Assembly (NCBI GenBank): GCA_034509755.1
Contig: CM067555.1
Location: 25,680,142 to 25,744,141, forward strand
Reading direction: 5' to 3'
DNA from: Anisodus tanguticus
Lineage: Eukaryota; Streptophyta; Magnoliopsida; Solanales; Solanaceae
DNA length: 64,000 nucleotides
Shown one piece after another: positions 21,121-32,375 of the stretch. Made by a program: the position numbers and the translations under genes. Within the stretch, counting starts at the first letter, position 1, and every line of letters begins with the position of its first letter. The notes under the pieces were generated by a model. It did not search any database and was not told where the DNA came from. It saw only the letters and a program-made list of their open reading frames with translations.

Positions 21121-21460
21121 GAGGAAGAGTGTTCCATGATATTGGATGAATACTTTGAAGAAACCACCATCCACAATGCTAATCAGGGTGAGCAACTATC
21201 CAACTGGACCTCTACCCCGCTTTTGGCTTTTCGGTATAGAGAATAAACTTAAATTTGCATTTTTTCTAAGTAATGTTTGAAAAAATGGAAATAACTCAAT
21301 GTTGATCCGAGTCAGGACCACAATTTGTACTTTATTTATCAAAATCAATAAAAGCCTCAGTTTATACAAAAATAGTCTTTTATTTTATTAACATATTTTT
21401 ATACACTGATCATGCTTTGCCTTTCTTTTAAGTAATAATAATAAAATAACTCATACTGTC
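21121..21460 (+). other. AT-rich spacer between protease and RT, intron-like
   Basis: There is no ORF, an AT-rich composition, and a T-rich stretch with tgcctttcttttaag (21416-21430) that looks like a polypyrimidine tract with an AG acceptor. Coding resumes at 21461 with the acidic segment that precedes RT. Ogre elements have an intron here. The donor is unclear: gtaatg at 21271 is one candidate. Confidence 0.45.
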
Positions 21461-22403
21461 ATGACATGTCGTGAGATGATTGAGTTGAGTGATACAGAAG
21501 AAAAGGAATATAAGGAGTATGACAAAGAAGTAGAGTTGCTAGAGGATCTCATCGATGAAGAATATCAGTATGAGAATAGGCAGAAGCCTAATTTGGATGA
21601 AACTGAAGCAATTAACCTCGAGGATGAGGAAACAATTAATGAAACTAGAATAAGTGTGCATTTGGACACGCCCAGAAAAGAAGAGCTAATAAATCTACTA
21701 AGGAAATACGTTGGCATATTCACATGGCCATACGCGGATATGCCCAGGTTAAGCACATACATAGTAGCCCACAAGCTACACATCAATGAGGGATTTGCCC
21801 CGATGAAACGGAAAATTGAACAATTCAAACCTGATCAAAGCATAAGAATCAAAGATGAAGTTGAGAAGCCGATAAAGTCTGGAGTAGTGGAAGTAACTCC
21901 ATACCCCACATGGTTTTCCAACATTATGCTTGTACCAAAGAAAGCCGGAAAGATCCAAATTTGTGTGGACTACCTTGATCTCAATCGAGCTAGTCCCGAG
22001 GATAATTTCAACTTCCAAACATCCATTTACGCATCGATAACTATGCGAAGCATAAGTTATAATAATTCATAGATTGCTTAACCGGTTATCATCAGATCCT
22101 AATGAGCAAAGAAGATGCATAGAAAATAATATTTATCACTCCATAGGGAGTTTACCACTACCGTGTAATGTCGTTCGGCCTCAAGAATATCGGTGCCACT
22201 TATATGAGAGAAATGGCCACCATCTTCCTCTCATGATGCACAAAGAGATAGAAGTCTATATGGATGACATCGTAATCAAGTCACGGGAAAGCTCATATCC
22301 CATCATGCGCTTGCGGAAGTTCTTCAACAAATTTCACAAGTTCAATCTGAAGACTAAATACGACCAAGTGCAGGAGCATAAAGATAGATCCCTAAAAAAT
22401 TAA
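21461..22403 (+). pseudogene. Tat element reverse transcriptase
   Basis: An acidic lead (21461-21620) is followed by an IVAHKLHINEGF segment, a TWFSNIMLVPKKAGKIQICVDY segment (fingers/palm) and, past several frame changes, G-Y-H-Q-I, then S-F-G-L-K-N and the catalytic Y-M-D-D at 22257-22268, followed by IVIKS. At least three frame changes lie between 22020 and 22260, and a stop follows near 22403. RT copies the element RNA to DNA; the YMDD box is intact but the protein is not. Confidence 0.8.
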
Positions 22404-22980
22404 AGCCATTCAGGAGTTGCGCCACCCGAAACCAAGAAAGACGTCATGAGTTTCCTAGGAAGATTGAACTACATATGGAACTTCATAGTGCAATATACGA
22501 AAATCATGGAGCCTATTCTAAAGATATTGAAAAAGGATGCACCTACCAAGTGGACAGACGAGTGCTAGAAAGCCTTCGACACTGTGAAGAGATATCTTTT
22601 CAATCTGCTAGTCATGGTCCCTTCCAGACCAAGGAGTCCACTATTGCTGTATTTGTCTGCATTGAATAATGCATTTGGATGCATGTTGGTGCAACATGAC
22701 AAAACTGGGAAGAAAGAACGAGCAATCTACTATCTTAGTATAAAGTTCACCGCCTGTGAGTCAAGATACACTTTTGTGGAAAAGACATGCTATGCTCTAA
22801 CATGGGTAACACAAAACCTGAGGCATTACTTAACAGCATACACTACTCATTTAATCTCCAAGATGGATCTATTGAAGTACATATTTTGCCTACCCATGCC
22901 TATAGGGAAATTGGACAAGTGGAAAATTCTCTTAAGTGAATTCGACATCACGTACGTGGTCTAAAAAGTTGTCAAAGAAC
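22404..22980 (+). pseudogene. Tat element RNase H (retroviral-type)
   Basis: Between 22430 and 22560 is the RT thumb/connection (M-S-F-L-G-R-L-N-Y). A 126-codon open frame from 22584 then contains L-L-L-Y-L-S-A-L-N-N-A-F-G, K-K-E-R-A-I-Y-Y-L-S and Y-T-F-V-E-K-T-C-Y-A-L, the RNase H blocks of gypsy elements. Where the first acidic residue is usual the codon is Asn (A-L-N-N). It would degrade the RNA strand of hybrids. Confidence 0.75.
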
Positions 22981-22985
22981 AATAA

Positions 22986-23694
22986 TTGGCTAATTTACTA
23001 GCGGAAAGTTCGGTCGATGAAGAGTTTGAACCGCTGAAGACGTATTTCCTGGACAAGGAAATGATGGTAATTGAAGAAGACAAAGTAAAAACCTACTCAA
23101 GATGGAGAATGTTCTTTGATGGTGTGGTCAATTACAAGGGTTCAGGAATTGGAGCGGTCTTGGTATAAAAATAGGCCAATATTGCCCCATGGGAGCAAAG
23201 CTCAACTTTCGATGTACAAATAACATGGCAGAGTATGAAGTCTACATTCTGGGTCTTCGCATGGCCATCGACATGGATATTCAAGAATTATTGGTAATAG
23301 GAGACTCAGATCTACTAATTCATTAGGTTTAAGGAAATGGGCCCCCAAGATTGAGAAAATGTTGCCGTATGTAAACCTTGCATAGAGGTTGCGCAAATGC
23401 TTCAGAAATATTGAGTTTCGGCACACGCCAATGGCTCAGAACGAATTCATCGATGTTCTTGAAACCATAACATCTATGAAACAACATCTTGAAAGCAGTC
23501 ACATTGACTCACTAGAGATCAACATCAGGGAAGAACACATTTATTGTTCCCACGTAGAAGCGGATTCGGATAGTAGATTATGGTACACCGACATAACCAC
23601 CTACTTGGAAAAAGGAGATTATCCTGAGAATATGACAACCAATCAAAAGAAAACCATCAGGAGAATGGCCAATGGTTTCTTTCTGAACAAATGA
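22986..23694 (+). pseudogene. Tat element second RNase H (archaeal-like aRNH)
   Basis: R-W-R-M-F-F-D-G-V-V-N starts the domain at about 23100, and N-M-A-E-Y-E-V-Y-I-L-G-L and L-L-V-I-G-D-S-D-L-L-I-H hold the glutamate and second aspartate. A second RNase H between the first and integrase is the diagnostic mark of the Tat clade. Two stops and a frame change break it, including a stop at 23166-23168. The last frame (23389-23694) runs toward the integrase zinc region. Confidence 0.75.
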
Positions 23695-24840
23695 ATACTC
23701 TATAGGAGGATGCCCGATCAAGGGCTACTCAGATGTGTCAATGCTGTAGAAGCCACAAAACTGTTAGAAGAAGTACATGTCGAGATTTGTGGCCCTTATA
23801 TGAATAGGTTTGTCCTAGCCAAGAAGATCTTAAGAGCAGGATACTATTGGGTGACTATAGAAATTGACTGTAGCTGATTAGTTCAAAAATGCCATCAGTG
23901 TCAGATCTATAGATATATAATCAGGGTCCCATTGAGTGAACTCAACGTCATGAGCTCGCCTTGGCCATTTGTAGCTTAGGGCATTAACGTCATCGGACCC
24001 ACATTTCCATCAGCATCCAACAGATACTGATTTATCCTAGTTGTCATACACAACTTCACAAAATGGGTTGAAGATACTTCTTACAAGTCAGTGACAAAGA
24101 AAGTGGTGGTAGACTTCGTATGAAATAACATCATATGCCGATTCGGCATCCACGAGTCAATCATAACTAATAATAGAGTGAATTTAACAACCATCTAATG
24201 AAGGACATTTGTTAGTAGTTCCGTATAACTCATCGAAATTTGATCTCCTACAGGACACAGATGAACGGAGTCATAGAGGCAGCCAACAAGAACATCAAGA
24301 GGATACTAAGGAAAATGACTAACAACTACAAGTGTTGGCATAAACAGATTCCCTACGCGTTGCTAGGCTATCGAATAACTACTCAGGCCTCAATTGGAGC
24401 GACTCCATACTTACTTGTCTATGGTACTAATGCAGTGATACCAGTTGAGGTAGAGATACCATCACTAAGAATCATACAAGATGCTGAATTGGACAATGCA
24501 AAGTGGGTCCGACAAAGATATGAGCAATTGGCTTTGATTGATGAAAAAATGATGGTCGTCATATGTCAGGGTTAGCTATACCAACAGAGAATGGCACGCT
24601 CCTTCAACAAACGGGTTAGATATCGAATCTTTCAAATAGGACAATTGGTACTCAAGCACGTGTTTCCGCAGCACGATGAGTATAAATGAAAATTCACACC
24701 CAGTTGGTAAGGACTCTACATGGTGCGCAAGGTATTATCAGGAGGAGCTATAATCCTCACAGAAATGGATGACTAAGAGTGGCCCAAGGCAATCAACTCA
24801 GACGCTATCAAGAGATACTATGCATGAGAAAATGTCTTTA
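23695..24840 (+). pseudogene. Tat element integrase, both catalytic Asp changed to Asn
   Basis: The zinc region (about 23700-23930) shows L-L-E-E-V-H-V-E and Q-K-C-H-Q-C-Q. In the core the first catalytic block reads G-I-N-V-I-G (AAC at 23986-23988) and the second I-I-T-N-N (AAT at 24169-24171), where Asp is expected. The third, glutamate, is kept in M-N-G-V-I-E-A-A-N-K-N. A 111-codon open frame (24240-24575) covers the rest, with P-Y-L-L-V-Y-G-T-N-A-V-I-P. The C-terminal end reaches about 24830. Several stops interrupt it. Confidence 0.8.
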
Positions 24841-25204
24841 AGTTTGTAATCACCCTTTACTAGTAATCGTATTTCTTTACTTGTAATTGCACTTTCTTTG
24901 TTTGTATTTGCATTTTCTCTACATGTAATCGCAATAGAAAACCAAATGACATTTCCTTGTAATATAAATTACGCCATGACTAAATTCCCAAAGAGGGATA
25001 TGTAGGTGTCTATTTAGGACTCGGACTCTTCATTATAAAAAATCAATCATCTTTGTCCCGAACTATGTTTGACCTGATTCCCAAGATGGGATACGTAGGC
25101 ACTCTTCGAGCTCGATTGCACCAAACAGAAAATCAAAGAAACCCTTACAAAGCCTCTGAGACATAAAGATTCGATGATCTCTTTTAGAGTAAAGAGATCC
25201 CCCA
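24841..25204 (+). other. Tat 3' non-coding region with recurring motif
   Basis: T-rich with ttgtaat repeats, then two copies of the element motif (ggatatgtaggtgtc near 24990; gacctgattcccaagatggg followed by atacgtaggc near 25073). No gene. Confidence 0.5.
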
Positions 25205-25490
25205 CTAACAACTAGGGCAAAAATTTTGAGATCTCAAAAATTCCACCAGCAAATCCAGCACAAGAGCCAGTCGGTCTTGAGAATTCAACTAGGGCAGAAT
25301 TTTAAGAAGATCTCAAAAATTCCACCGATAAAACTGCCACAAGAGTCAGTCGGTCTCAAACATTCAATTGGGGCAGAATTTTTTAGAGGAATTCAAAAAT
25401 TTCTTTGTGATGATTCGACACAAGAGTTCTCTACAAGATGATATTTAACAAGGGGCAAAATTTTTGAGGGGGTCTTGAAATTTTCACCAA
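25205..25490 (+). repeat. Tandem array, about 79-bp unit, four copies
   Basis: The box agggcaaaattttgag (with variants) starts at about 25212, 25289, 25368 and 25451, followed each time by aaaattccacc or a variant and an acaagag box. Spacing is 77, 79 and 83 bp. The last unit is degenerate. Confidence 0.8.
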
Positions 25491-25965
25491 GCCAAATAAG
25501 AGCATGCTCAGAGTGCAAAAAATGATCAAAGAACCTCGCTCGAAGTGTATGTGTCATGACATAGAGTTTAATCATGTTTAATAAGATGAATTACTTTGGT
25601 TAACAACCTCTTTATGATCAACATTTTTCAAAAATAAACTCTATTCAAAATTTTGAAATTTATCTCTCATAATATCAAGCCCAAGGGGTCGATACTTGGA
25701 GAATAGGGAAACGATACAATAGGAGTCGATAGAGCGGATCGACCCCATAAGAACTAACAAATTTTCTATATTTGTAGGTTCCTAAAACGTCATGAGAAAA
25801 ATGATAGTTTTTCTACTAACTTGTTTATGACACTAGAAGATGACAACCGAACCATGAAAGCCACAGAAAAGAAAAGTGCCTTCTGGGTGATACAATCGGT
25901 TCAAGAGAACCATTAAAATGGCAGATCCCCATAAGAGAAACATAATTTGGCCATGAGAACCATAT
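25491..25965 (+). other. Non-coding 3' region of the Tat element
   Basis: No ORF or domain between two tandem arrays. It includes a ggtcgatac-type stretch and gatcgaccc repeats near 25735. Nothing recognised. Confidence 0.4.
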
Positions 25966-26210
25966 AAAGGATAAAATGACCATCTAACTAAAAGTGTCAC
26001 ACCCAACAAAGGATGAAGAAGTACAATCTAGCCATAAGATCCAAGCAAAGGATAAAGCGGCTATCTGACTAAAAGCGTCACAACCAACAAAGGATGAAGA
26101 AGTACAATCCGACCATGAGAGAGATACAAAGGATAAATCGACTATCCGACCGAAAGGGTCACAACCGATAAAAGGATGAAAGAAAGATAATCCAGCCAAA
26201 AGGGTCATAT
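25966..26210 (+). repeat. Tandem array, 81-bp unit, three copies
   Basis: The box aaaggataaa begins at 25966, 26047 and 26128, exactly 81 bp apart. Each unit holds a ctatc-gac-aaaag-gtcaca stretch and a ggatgaagaag box. Confidence 0.9.
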
Positions 26211-26219
26211 CTGTCACAT

Positions 26220-26807
26220 GCACAAATGAGTCAACAATGCTGGAGGTGGCATTCACTAAAAATCCTTTTCACAAACGAGCAACCAATGCCAGATATGGAA
26301 TTCGCTCAAAATCCTTTGCACAAATAAGCCAACAATGTCGCAGGTGACATTTTCTCAAAGCATGAGCCTATGATGTCATAGGTAACATTCACTCCAAATG
26401 AGTTGATGGTGTCGTATGTAACATTTGCTTAAATCATGAGCCGATGGTGTCGCTCAGGTAGCATTCGCTCAACATCTTTTGCACAAATGGGCTAATGGTG
26501 TCACATGTGACATTCACTTAAAGTATGGGTCAACGATGTTATAGGTGGAATTCACTCAAAGCAAGAGCCAATGGTGTCGCATGTGGCATTCGCTAAATAT
26601 CTTTTGCACAAATGGTCCAACAGTATTGCAGGTGACAATCGCTAAAAGCATGAGCCAACAATGTCGTTGGTGACATTTGCTCAAAGTATGAGCCAACGAT
26701 GTCACATGTGGTATTAGCTCAACATCATTTGCATAAATAGGCTAACAATATCATAGGTGACATTTGCTCAAAGCACGAGCCCATAGTGTCGTAGATGACA
26801 TTCATAT
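26220..26807 (+). repeat. Degenerate tandem array with a roughly 45-60 bp unit
   Basis: Recurring boxes are tgtcgcaggtgacatt (variants), cgctcaaagcatgagcc and cttttgcacaaatgggc. At least ten diverged units are visible. The array is cut at 26807 by the Tekay-like element and resumes at 37993. Confidence 0.8.
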
Positions 26808-28903
26808 TGTTACACTGTATTGCTTGCATTCCATCATATCATTGAAAGATACTGATATCTTGGGAAGAGGTACGACTTTACAAAAGGATAATGAAGGATT
26901 TTGGATTCTTTATGGAAGTTATGGAGTGTTAGGAATTGAAAAGGATCGATGAAAGTACATTTTGACAAAATTGGATAAATTGGTCATTTGACGGCAATTT
27001 GATGGAACGTCAAAGTATTTTACAGACCAACAAAGTTTTATGAGATTTTGAGATCTCAGTTGCAGATTGACGGACCGTTAAATGTTTGACAAATCATCAA
27101 AGTTCCCATCCCGAGCCGTCAATTTTCCCTTGCAGTTTGATGGGAAGATTGATGGACCATCAAAAGTTTGACGGTCCATCAAATGAACCATTAATGTACA
27201 GTGGTGGAAAATATTTTTGTCTTTAAAAGCAGGTCAGTCGACTTAAACCTCATTTTTCTCCCAAAACCAGACCTAGAACAGCCCTAAAATCCTCAATAAG
27301 GTTTTCTAACAATCCTAGATCAAATCAAAGTCGAATCATGAAAGATTAATGCAAAAATTCCCATGGTAATTGCATGAATCATTATCTACATGTTGAAGAG
27401 ATTGTGACTTGGATACATAAAGGTAAGAATTTATCCACCTCTACTTGTTATTGTGTTTAATTAATGATTTGAGGTAAGTTGTGAAAGAATTTTCGTAATC
27501 AAAATTCGTAAACCTATGAAATCATTGTGATATGATTTGTGGGCTGTTTTGATCAAGATATGAATTAGTATTGACAAGTAATTTAGTTGTTTGTATTGTA
27601 AAGCTATGAAAGAATATTTCGGAGGATCGGAAGATCAAATTATCTAAGTATCTTTTCTTGAAAATCTAAGAACCCTTTGTCTCAAGATTATCGATAGGAT
27701 ACCAAAATAAAGTGCTTTTTGGAATATGGATTGGATGTTGATATAAACCCTTTGTTTGTTATAGATAACTATCCGTAAGGAGTGCAAGGGCTGGGAAGGC
27801 GATTGTAACTTCAAGGACAAGGTATGTAAGGCAACCTTGTTTCTTGGCATGACTTGATACTTCGTTCTTTGAATAGAAATCTCTTGGAAAACTGAAGTAG
27901 TAAAAGGTCATATTTGACAAATCAATCATAATTTTTGAGTACTTTATTGTCCATAGCATCTTTCGGGTTATATAAGTCCCAAGTGTTTATATCAAGATTC
28001 TTGAACGTAGCACCTAGAACTATAGCCAATGGATAATGACAATAGGTCACTCCGGCTCTGTTTGTGGTATTTGTTAGAGTCTGTCTTTTATTGGACTTAT
28101 ATATATGTATTTATTTTCTTAGTGAGTTGCGCTATAGTTGGTCAGGTACAACACGTATATGTGCTCCCAACTGTAGTTAGTTTTGATATTACTGAGTCCA
28201 CATCTGTGTCGGGTATGACTGAGTCCTCATCGAGGCCGGGTATGAAATATATATGTATTATGATATGATTTACCCCACATAGTGGCATGATTTTACAAAC
28301 ATACATATACATATGCTTCTGATTATGACAGAGTAGGCTGCAGAGGCTGTTATGACTTTTAGGTTGATTCTTACCTTTATATCTCTCATGTTATATCTCA
28401 TGTTTACATATGTTATATGGCTTACATATTCAGTACATCTTTCGTACCGATTCCCTTCTCCATTTAACTATGTTCATGTCCGCATGTTCATGTCCGCACT
28501 CCCTTCTCTCAGAGTTCCATTGCAGACGTCTTTAGGTACTATTACGTATGCTGCTAGTGTTTTGGGGTATGGAGGGGCCCTGTCCCGACCTGTTGGTATG
28601 TAGACATGACTCTTAAAGGCTTGTAGACTTATGTACAGTAGATGTTGGTATGTCTAGCCTTGTCGGTCCTTTTTTTGGCAGTACACTCATAATATGGCCT
28701 TGTCGGCATTGGCTATCTATTTATATGTACATATCCAGCTGGGACTTTTTTGTGTGCATGTTATTTTTTAGTCTTGTCACATATGATTAGTTGGAGGCCT
28801 TGTAGGCCTAAGTTTTATGTTTCAGCATTCGGATACTATAGTGGTATGCCTGAGCCTTCAGGCACTAGGTGCCGGCCACACCACCCAAGGATAGGGTGTG
28901 ACA
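26808..28903 (+). repeat. Tekay-like 5' LTR
   Basis: It begins tgttacactg and ends gtgtgaca. It contains gacggaccatcaaa-type repeats at about 26995-27200, and the taagtcccaagtg and gtcggccttg-type landmarks shared with the 3' LTR and with the LTR at 48205-50519. Confidence 0.9.
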
Positions 28904-28906
28904 AAC

Positions 28907-28918
28907 TTGGTATCAGAG
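28907..28918 (+). promoter_or_regulatory. Tekay-like primer-binding site
   Basis: ttggtatcagag lies three bases after the LTR end, complementary to the 3' end of initiator tRNA-Met. The following stretch (ggtctatcctagggagtc) has counterparts beside the minus-strand primer sites at 51768 and 63669. Confidence 0.85.
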
Positions 28919-29329
28919 TAGGTCTATCCTAGGGAGTCTGCAAGCTATATCTAGTAGAGTTTTATTTATAGGTGTGTTGTGCACCATACTTATAAGTAGG
29001 AGGATACATGATATTTAGGGTGGCTACTTTTCTTCCTGATCTAGATTGTGCGATAGTGCTAAATAGTAAGTGTTCACTCTTAATATCCATCTTATTTATA
29101 TTCTCAGTGATGCCCCTGCTACTACCCGATAACAAGATGTCTTGTGTAGGGTAGACTAGAAGGAGGAAGAGGGTTCCAGTCAAGCACCACTTGCTGATTC
29201 GGGGAGATAGGAGCACCAAGATGAGGCTATATCTCGGGCCTCCAAGATGCTACCTCCTACCACCTCTAGAAGGATAGGGCAGAGTTGATGTACCTCCATT
29301 TTCTCCTCCAGTTTCCCCCGATAAAGATC

Positions 29330-30500
29330 TAGATATGCAGAGTGCGGTGCAATTATTGACTAAACTTGTGGCCTCTCAAGCCCAGTATCAGACTCATGGA
29401 GTTACTGACAGAGATGTGAGTGCAAGAGTTTGGGATTTTGTTGACTTGGACCCTCCAGTATTTACGAGAACATACCCTAATGCAAACCCATAAAATTTTC
29501 TAGATAGAATGTAGAGGACTTTACAAGTTATACATACAATAGATGCTGAGACAATAAAATTTACTTCTATAGATTGTGGGATGTGGTTGCGACTTGGTTT
29601 GAGACTAGGGAGCAGACTCGGGGACCCCAAGCCCCACCTTTAGGCTAGAGAGAGTTCTGTAAGGCATTTTTATTGTAGTATTTGTTGATCGAGCTTCGAC
29701 GAGCCAAGAAAGATAGGTTTTTACATTTGGAGTAGGGTAATATGAGTGTCAAGAGAATATAGCCTGCAATTCAACTCCTTGGCTAGGTATGCTCCCACGA
29801 TTATTGTTGATATGAGCGATCGAGTACATCAGTTTGTTAATGGTTTGAGGCCACATTTGGTGAATGAGTGCACAATAGCTTCGTTGAATCTGACTATGGC
29901 TATCTCCTACATTCAAGCATACATATATAATCTAGAGGATTGTAAGAGGCAATCGTGGGTTGATCGAGAGCAAGATAGTGGCCAACAAAAGAGGGCTCAG
30001 TCTGCAGGTGATGCAGGAGGGTTTCGAGGCATATTTAGGCCTTCATTTCCATGATGACCATCTTATCTAACTACCAATGCACTATCACAATTTCAGGGCC
30101 AGCCACGGGACCAGGCCACTTATTTTGGTCAAGGTTAGAGTTTGTGGGTGTCAGGCCCACAATACAGAGGGTATCTAGTCAGACCAGGCCACATCTTCCA
30201 TATTGTAGTTAATGTGGTAAAAGTCACTTTAAATAGTGTCTCCAGGGCATATATGCATGTTATTCATTTGGGCATCCTAGGTATATTTTGTTGTTTTGTT
30301 TGATGAGAGGTGGGGGCAGTATAAGACAATTGACTGGGTCTGTGGCAGCTTAGTCATCATCAGTACGCCCTTCAAGGCAGGGTACCCAGACATCGGCTGG
30401 TAGGGGCAGAAGAGTAGAGTCTAGTTTGAGTGGTCCCTAGAACCGCATCTATGCTTTGTCAGGTCGACAGGACCTTTAGTCATCTCCAGATGTGGTTATA
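29330..30500 (+). pseudogene. Tekay-like gag
   Basis: A V-S-A-R-V-W-D-F-V-D-L-D-P-P-V-F-T segment at about 29410 is the usual gag lead. Capsid-like blocks follow in other frames, with L-Q-F-N-S-L-A-R-Y-A-P and F-V-N-G-L-R-P-H-L-V-N-E-C-T between 29746 and 29900. A damaged knuckle region lies near 30200-30290 (C, stop, C-G-K-S-H and a broken second part). Several frame changes and stops are present. Confidence 0.75.
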
Positions 30501-30927
30501 GGTATATTATCCTTTTCTTCTTATGATTTATATGCTTTGATAGATTCGGGTTCCACTTTGTCCTATATTACAACTTTTGTTGATGGTACGTGTGGGAACA
30601 TGTAATTGTTAAGCGAGTATATAGGGGTTGTGATGTAAAATACATGATCGCCATATGGTAGCCGAATTAAATAATCTAGAGATGGTGGAATTTGATATTA
30701 TTATGGGCATGTATTGGTTAGCTTCTTGCTATGCTAATGTTGATTGTTGGACGAAGATTGTTCGATTTAACTTTCTAAATGAGCCCATCGTTGAACGGAA
30801 AGGCAATGTTGCAGCGCCTAAGGGTAGTTTTATTTCCTACCTTAAGGCTAAGAAAATGATCTCAAAGGGATATATCTACCACCTCGTGCGAGTTCAGGAC
30901 GGGGAGGCAAAGCCTCTAACTCTTTAG
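30501..30927 (+). pseudogene. Tekay-like aspartic protease
   Basis: A-L-I-D-S-G-S-T-L-S-Y-I at about 30535 is the active site, with D-S-G intact. After a frame change the 90-codon open frame from 30655 holds F-D-I-I-M-G-M-Y-W-L, where a G-M-D-W-L-type block is usual. It leads without a spacer into RT. Confidence 0.75.
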
Positions 30928-31665
30928 TCAATTCCTGTCATTAGTGAATTTCCTGATGTGTTTCTTGATGAACTTTGTGGTATTCCTCCCAAAAGAGAAA
31001 TTGAAATCGCCATCGACGTACTCCCAGATACCCAGTCTATATCTATTATTCCGTATCAAATGGCTCCTATAGAGCTAAAGGAATTAAAAGCTTAGCTGAA
31101 AGATCTCCTGGAGAAGGGCTTTATTAGGCCTAGTACTTCCCCGTGGGGTGCTCCAGTGTTGTTTTTCATAAGAAAGATGGTTCATTAAGGATGTGTATTG
31201 ATTACCATTACTTGAGTGAGGCAACCATTAAAAACAAGTACCCGCTACCTAGGATCGACAATTTGTTTGATCAGTTGCAAGGCGCTAAGTATCTCTTAAA
31301 GATTGATCTCAAGTATGGGTACCATTAGTTGAGAGTTAAGGAGAATGATATTCCCAAGACCATTTTCCAGACTAGATATGGTCATTACGAGTTCTTTGTT
31401 ATGTATTTTGGTCTGACTAATGCGCCGACAACCTTTATGGATCTGATGAACTGGGTATTTAAGCAATTCTTGGATATCTTTGCAATTATGTATATTGAAG
31501 ATATTTTGGTATATTCAAGATCAGAAGATGAACATGTGGATCTTTTGCGAGTAGTATTACAGACGCTTCCAGACCATAAACTGTATGCCAAATTTTCCAA
31601 ATGTGAATTTTGGTCAAACTGTGTTGCCTTTTTGGCCATATAGTTTCATCCGAAGGTATTAACGT
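30928..31665 (+). pseudogene. Tekay-like reverse transcriptase, YxDD changed to IED
   Basis: F-P-D-V-F-L-D-E-L opens the region (about 30950), then M-C-I-D-Y-H-Y-L-S-E-A-T-I-K-N-K-Y-P-L-P-R-I-D and I-D-L-K-Y-G-Y-H, a stop at 31326-31328, and R-Y-G-H-Y-E-F-F-V-M. The catalytic box reads M-Y-I-E-D-I-L, with GAA at 31497-31499 in place of the first Asp. The open frame ends at 31643. Confidence 0.8.
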
Positions 31666-32348
31666 GGATCATCAAAAGATTGAAGACGTAAATAATTGGC
31701 CGAGGCCCATGACTCCTACCGAAGTACGTAGATTCTTGGGCTTACATGATATTATCGGAGGTTTGTGAGGGGTTTTTCTTCTATCTCCGCACCTATGGCC
31801 ATGCTCACTCACAAGGCAGCTAAGTTTCAATGGACGGATGCGTGTGAAGAGAGTTTTCAAGAGTTGAAGAATAGGTTGACATCTGCCCCTAGTTAGCTTT
31901 TCCCGAAGGCACCGACAGGTATGTGGTTTATTGTGATGCCTACAGAGTGGGCCTAGGATGTGTTTTGATGCAGCATAGGAAATTCATAGCATACTTTTTT
32001 AGACATTTAAGAAAGCATGAGGTAAACAATCTAACTCGTGATCTTGAGTTGGTGGCGGTGATTTTTACCTTTAAGATGTGGCATCACTATTTATATTGAA
32101 TATGTATGGACATATTCACATATCATAAGAGCCTACATTACATATTTAGCTAGAAGATGAATTTATGGCAAAGAAGGTGGCGGAAACTATTAAAGGATTA
32201 TGATGTTGATATCTTATACTACCCCGGCAAGGTGAATGTCGTAGCTGATATCTTAAGCCGTAATTCTATGGAGAGTTTGGATGGTATTGAAGACAATAAT
32301 TTGGATATGACCAAAGAAATATGTCGCTTAGCCAGTTTAAATGTGTGA
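31666..32348 (+). pseudogene. Tekay-like RNase H
   Basis: After the RT thumb the frame changes. At about 31915-32100 there is V-Y-C-D-A-Y-R-V-G-L-G-C-V-L, with the usual catalytic Asp, and L-R-K-H-E-V-N-N-L-T-R-D-L-E-L-V-A-V. A 63-codon open frame (32157-32348) gives R-R-W-R-K-L-L-K-D-Y-D and the D-I-L-S-R end block. Stops occur within, for example near 32098. Confidence 0.75.
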
Positions 32349-32375
32349 CTGTTAGATACGGATGATGGAGGAGCA

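Noticed and set aside
25205..26807. CRISPR-like repeat-spacer array
   Set aside because: Units are diverged and directly tandem without unique spacers, and the window is plant nuclear DNA.
28029..28603. ORFs with hydrophobic segments in the LTR as membrane proteins
   Set aside because: They lie in a T-rich LTR and are not conserved in the second LTR copy at the same frame.
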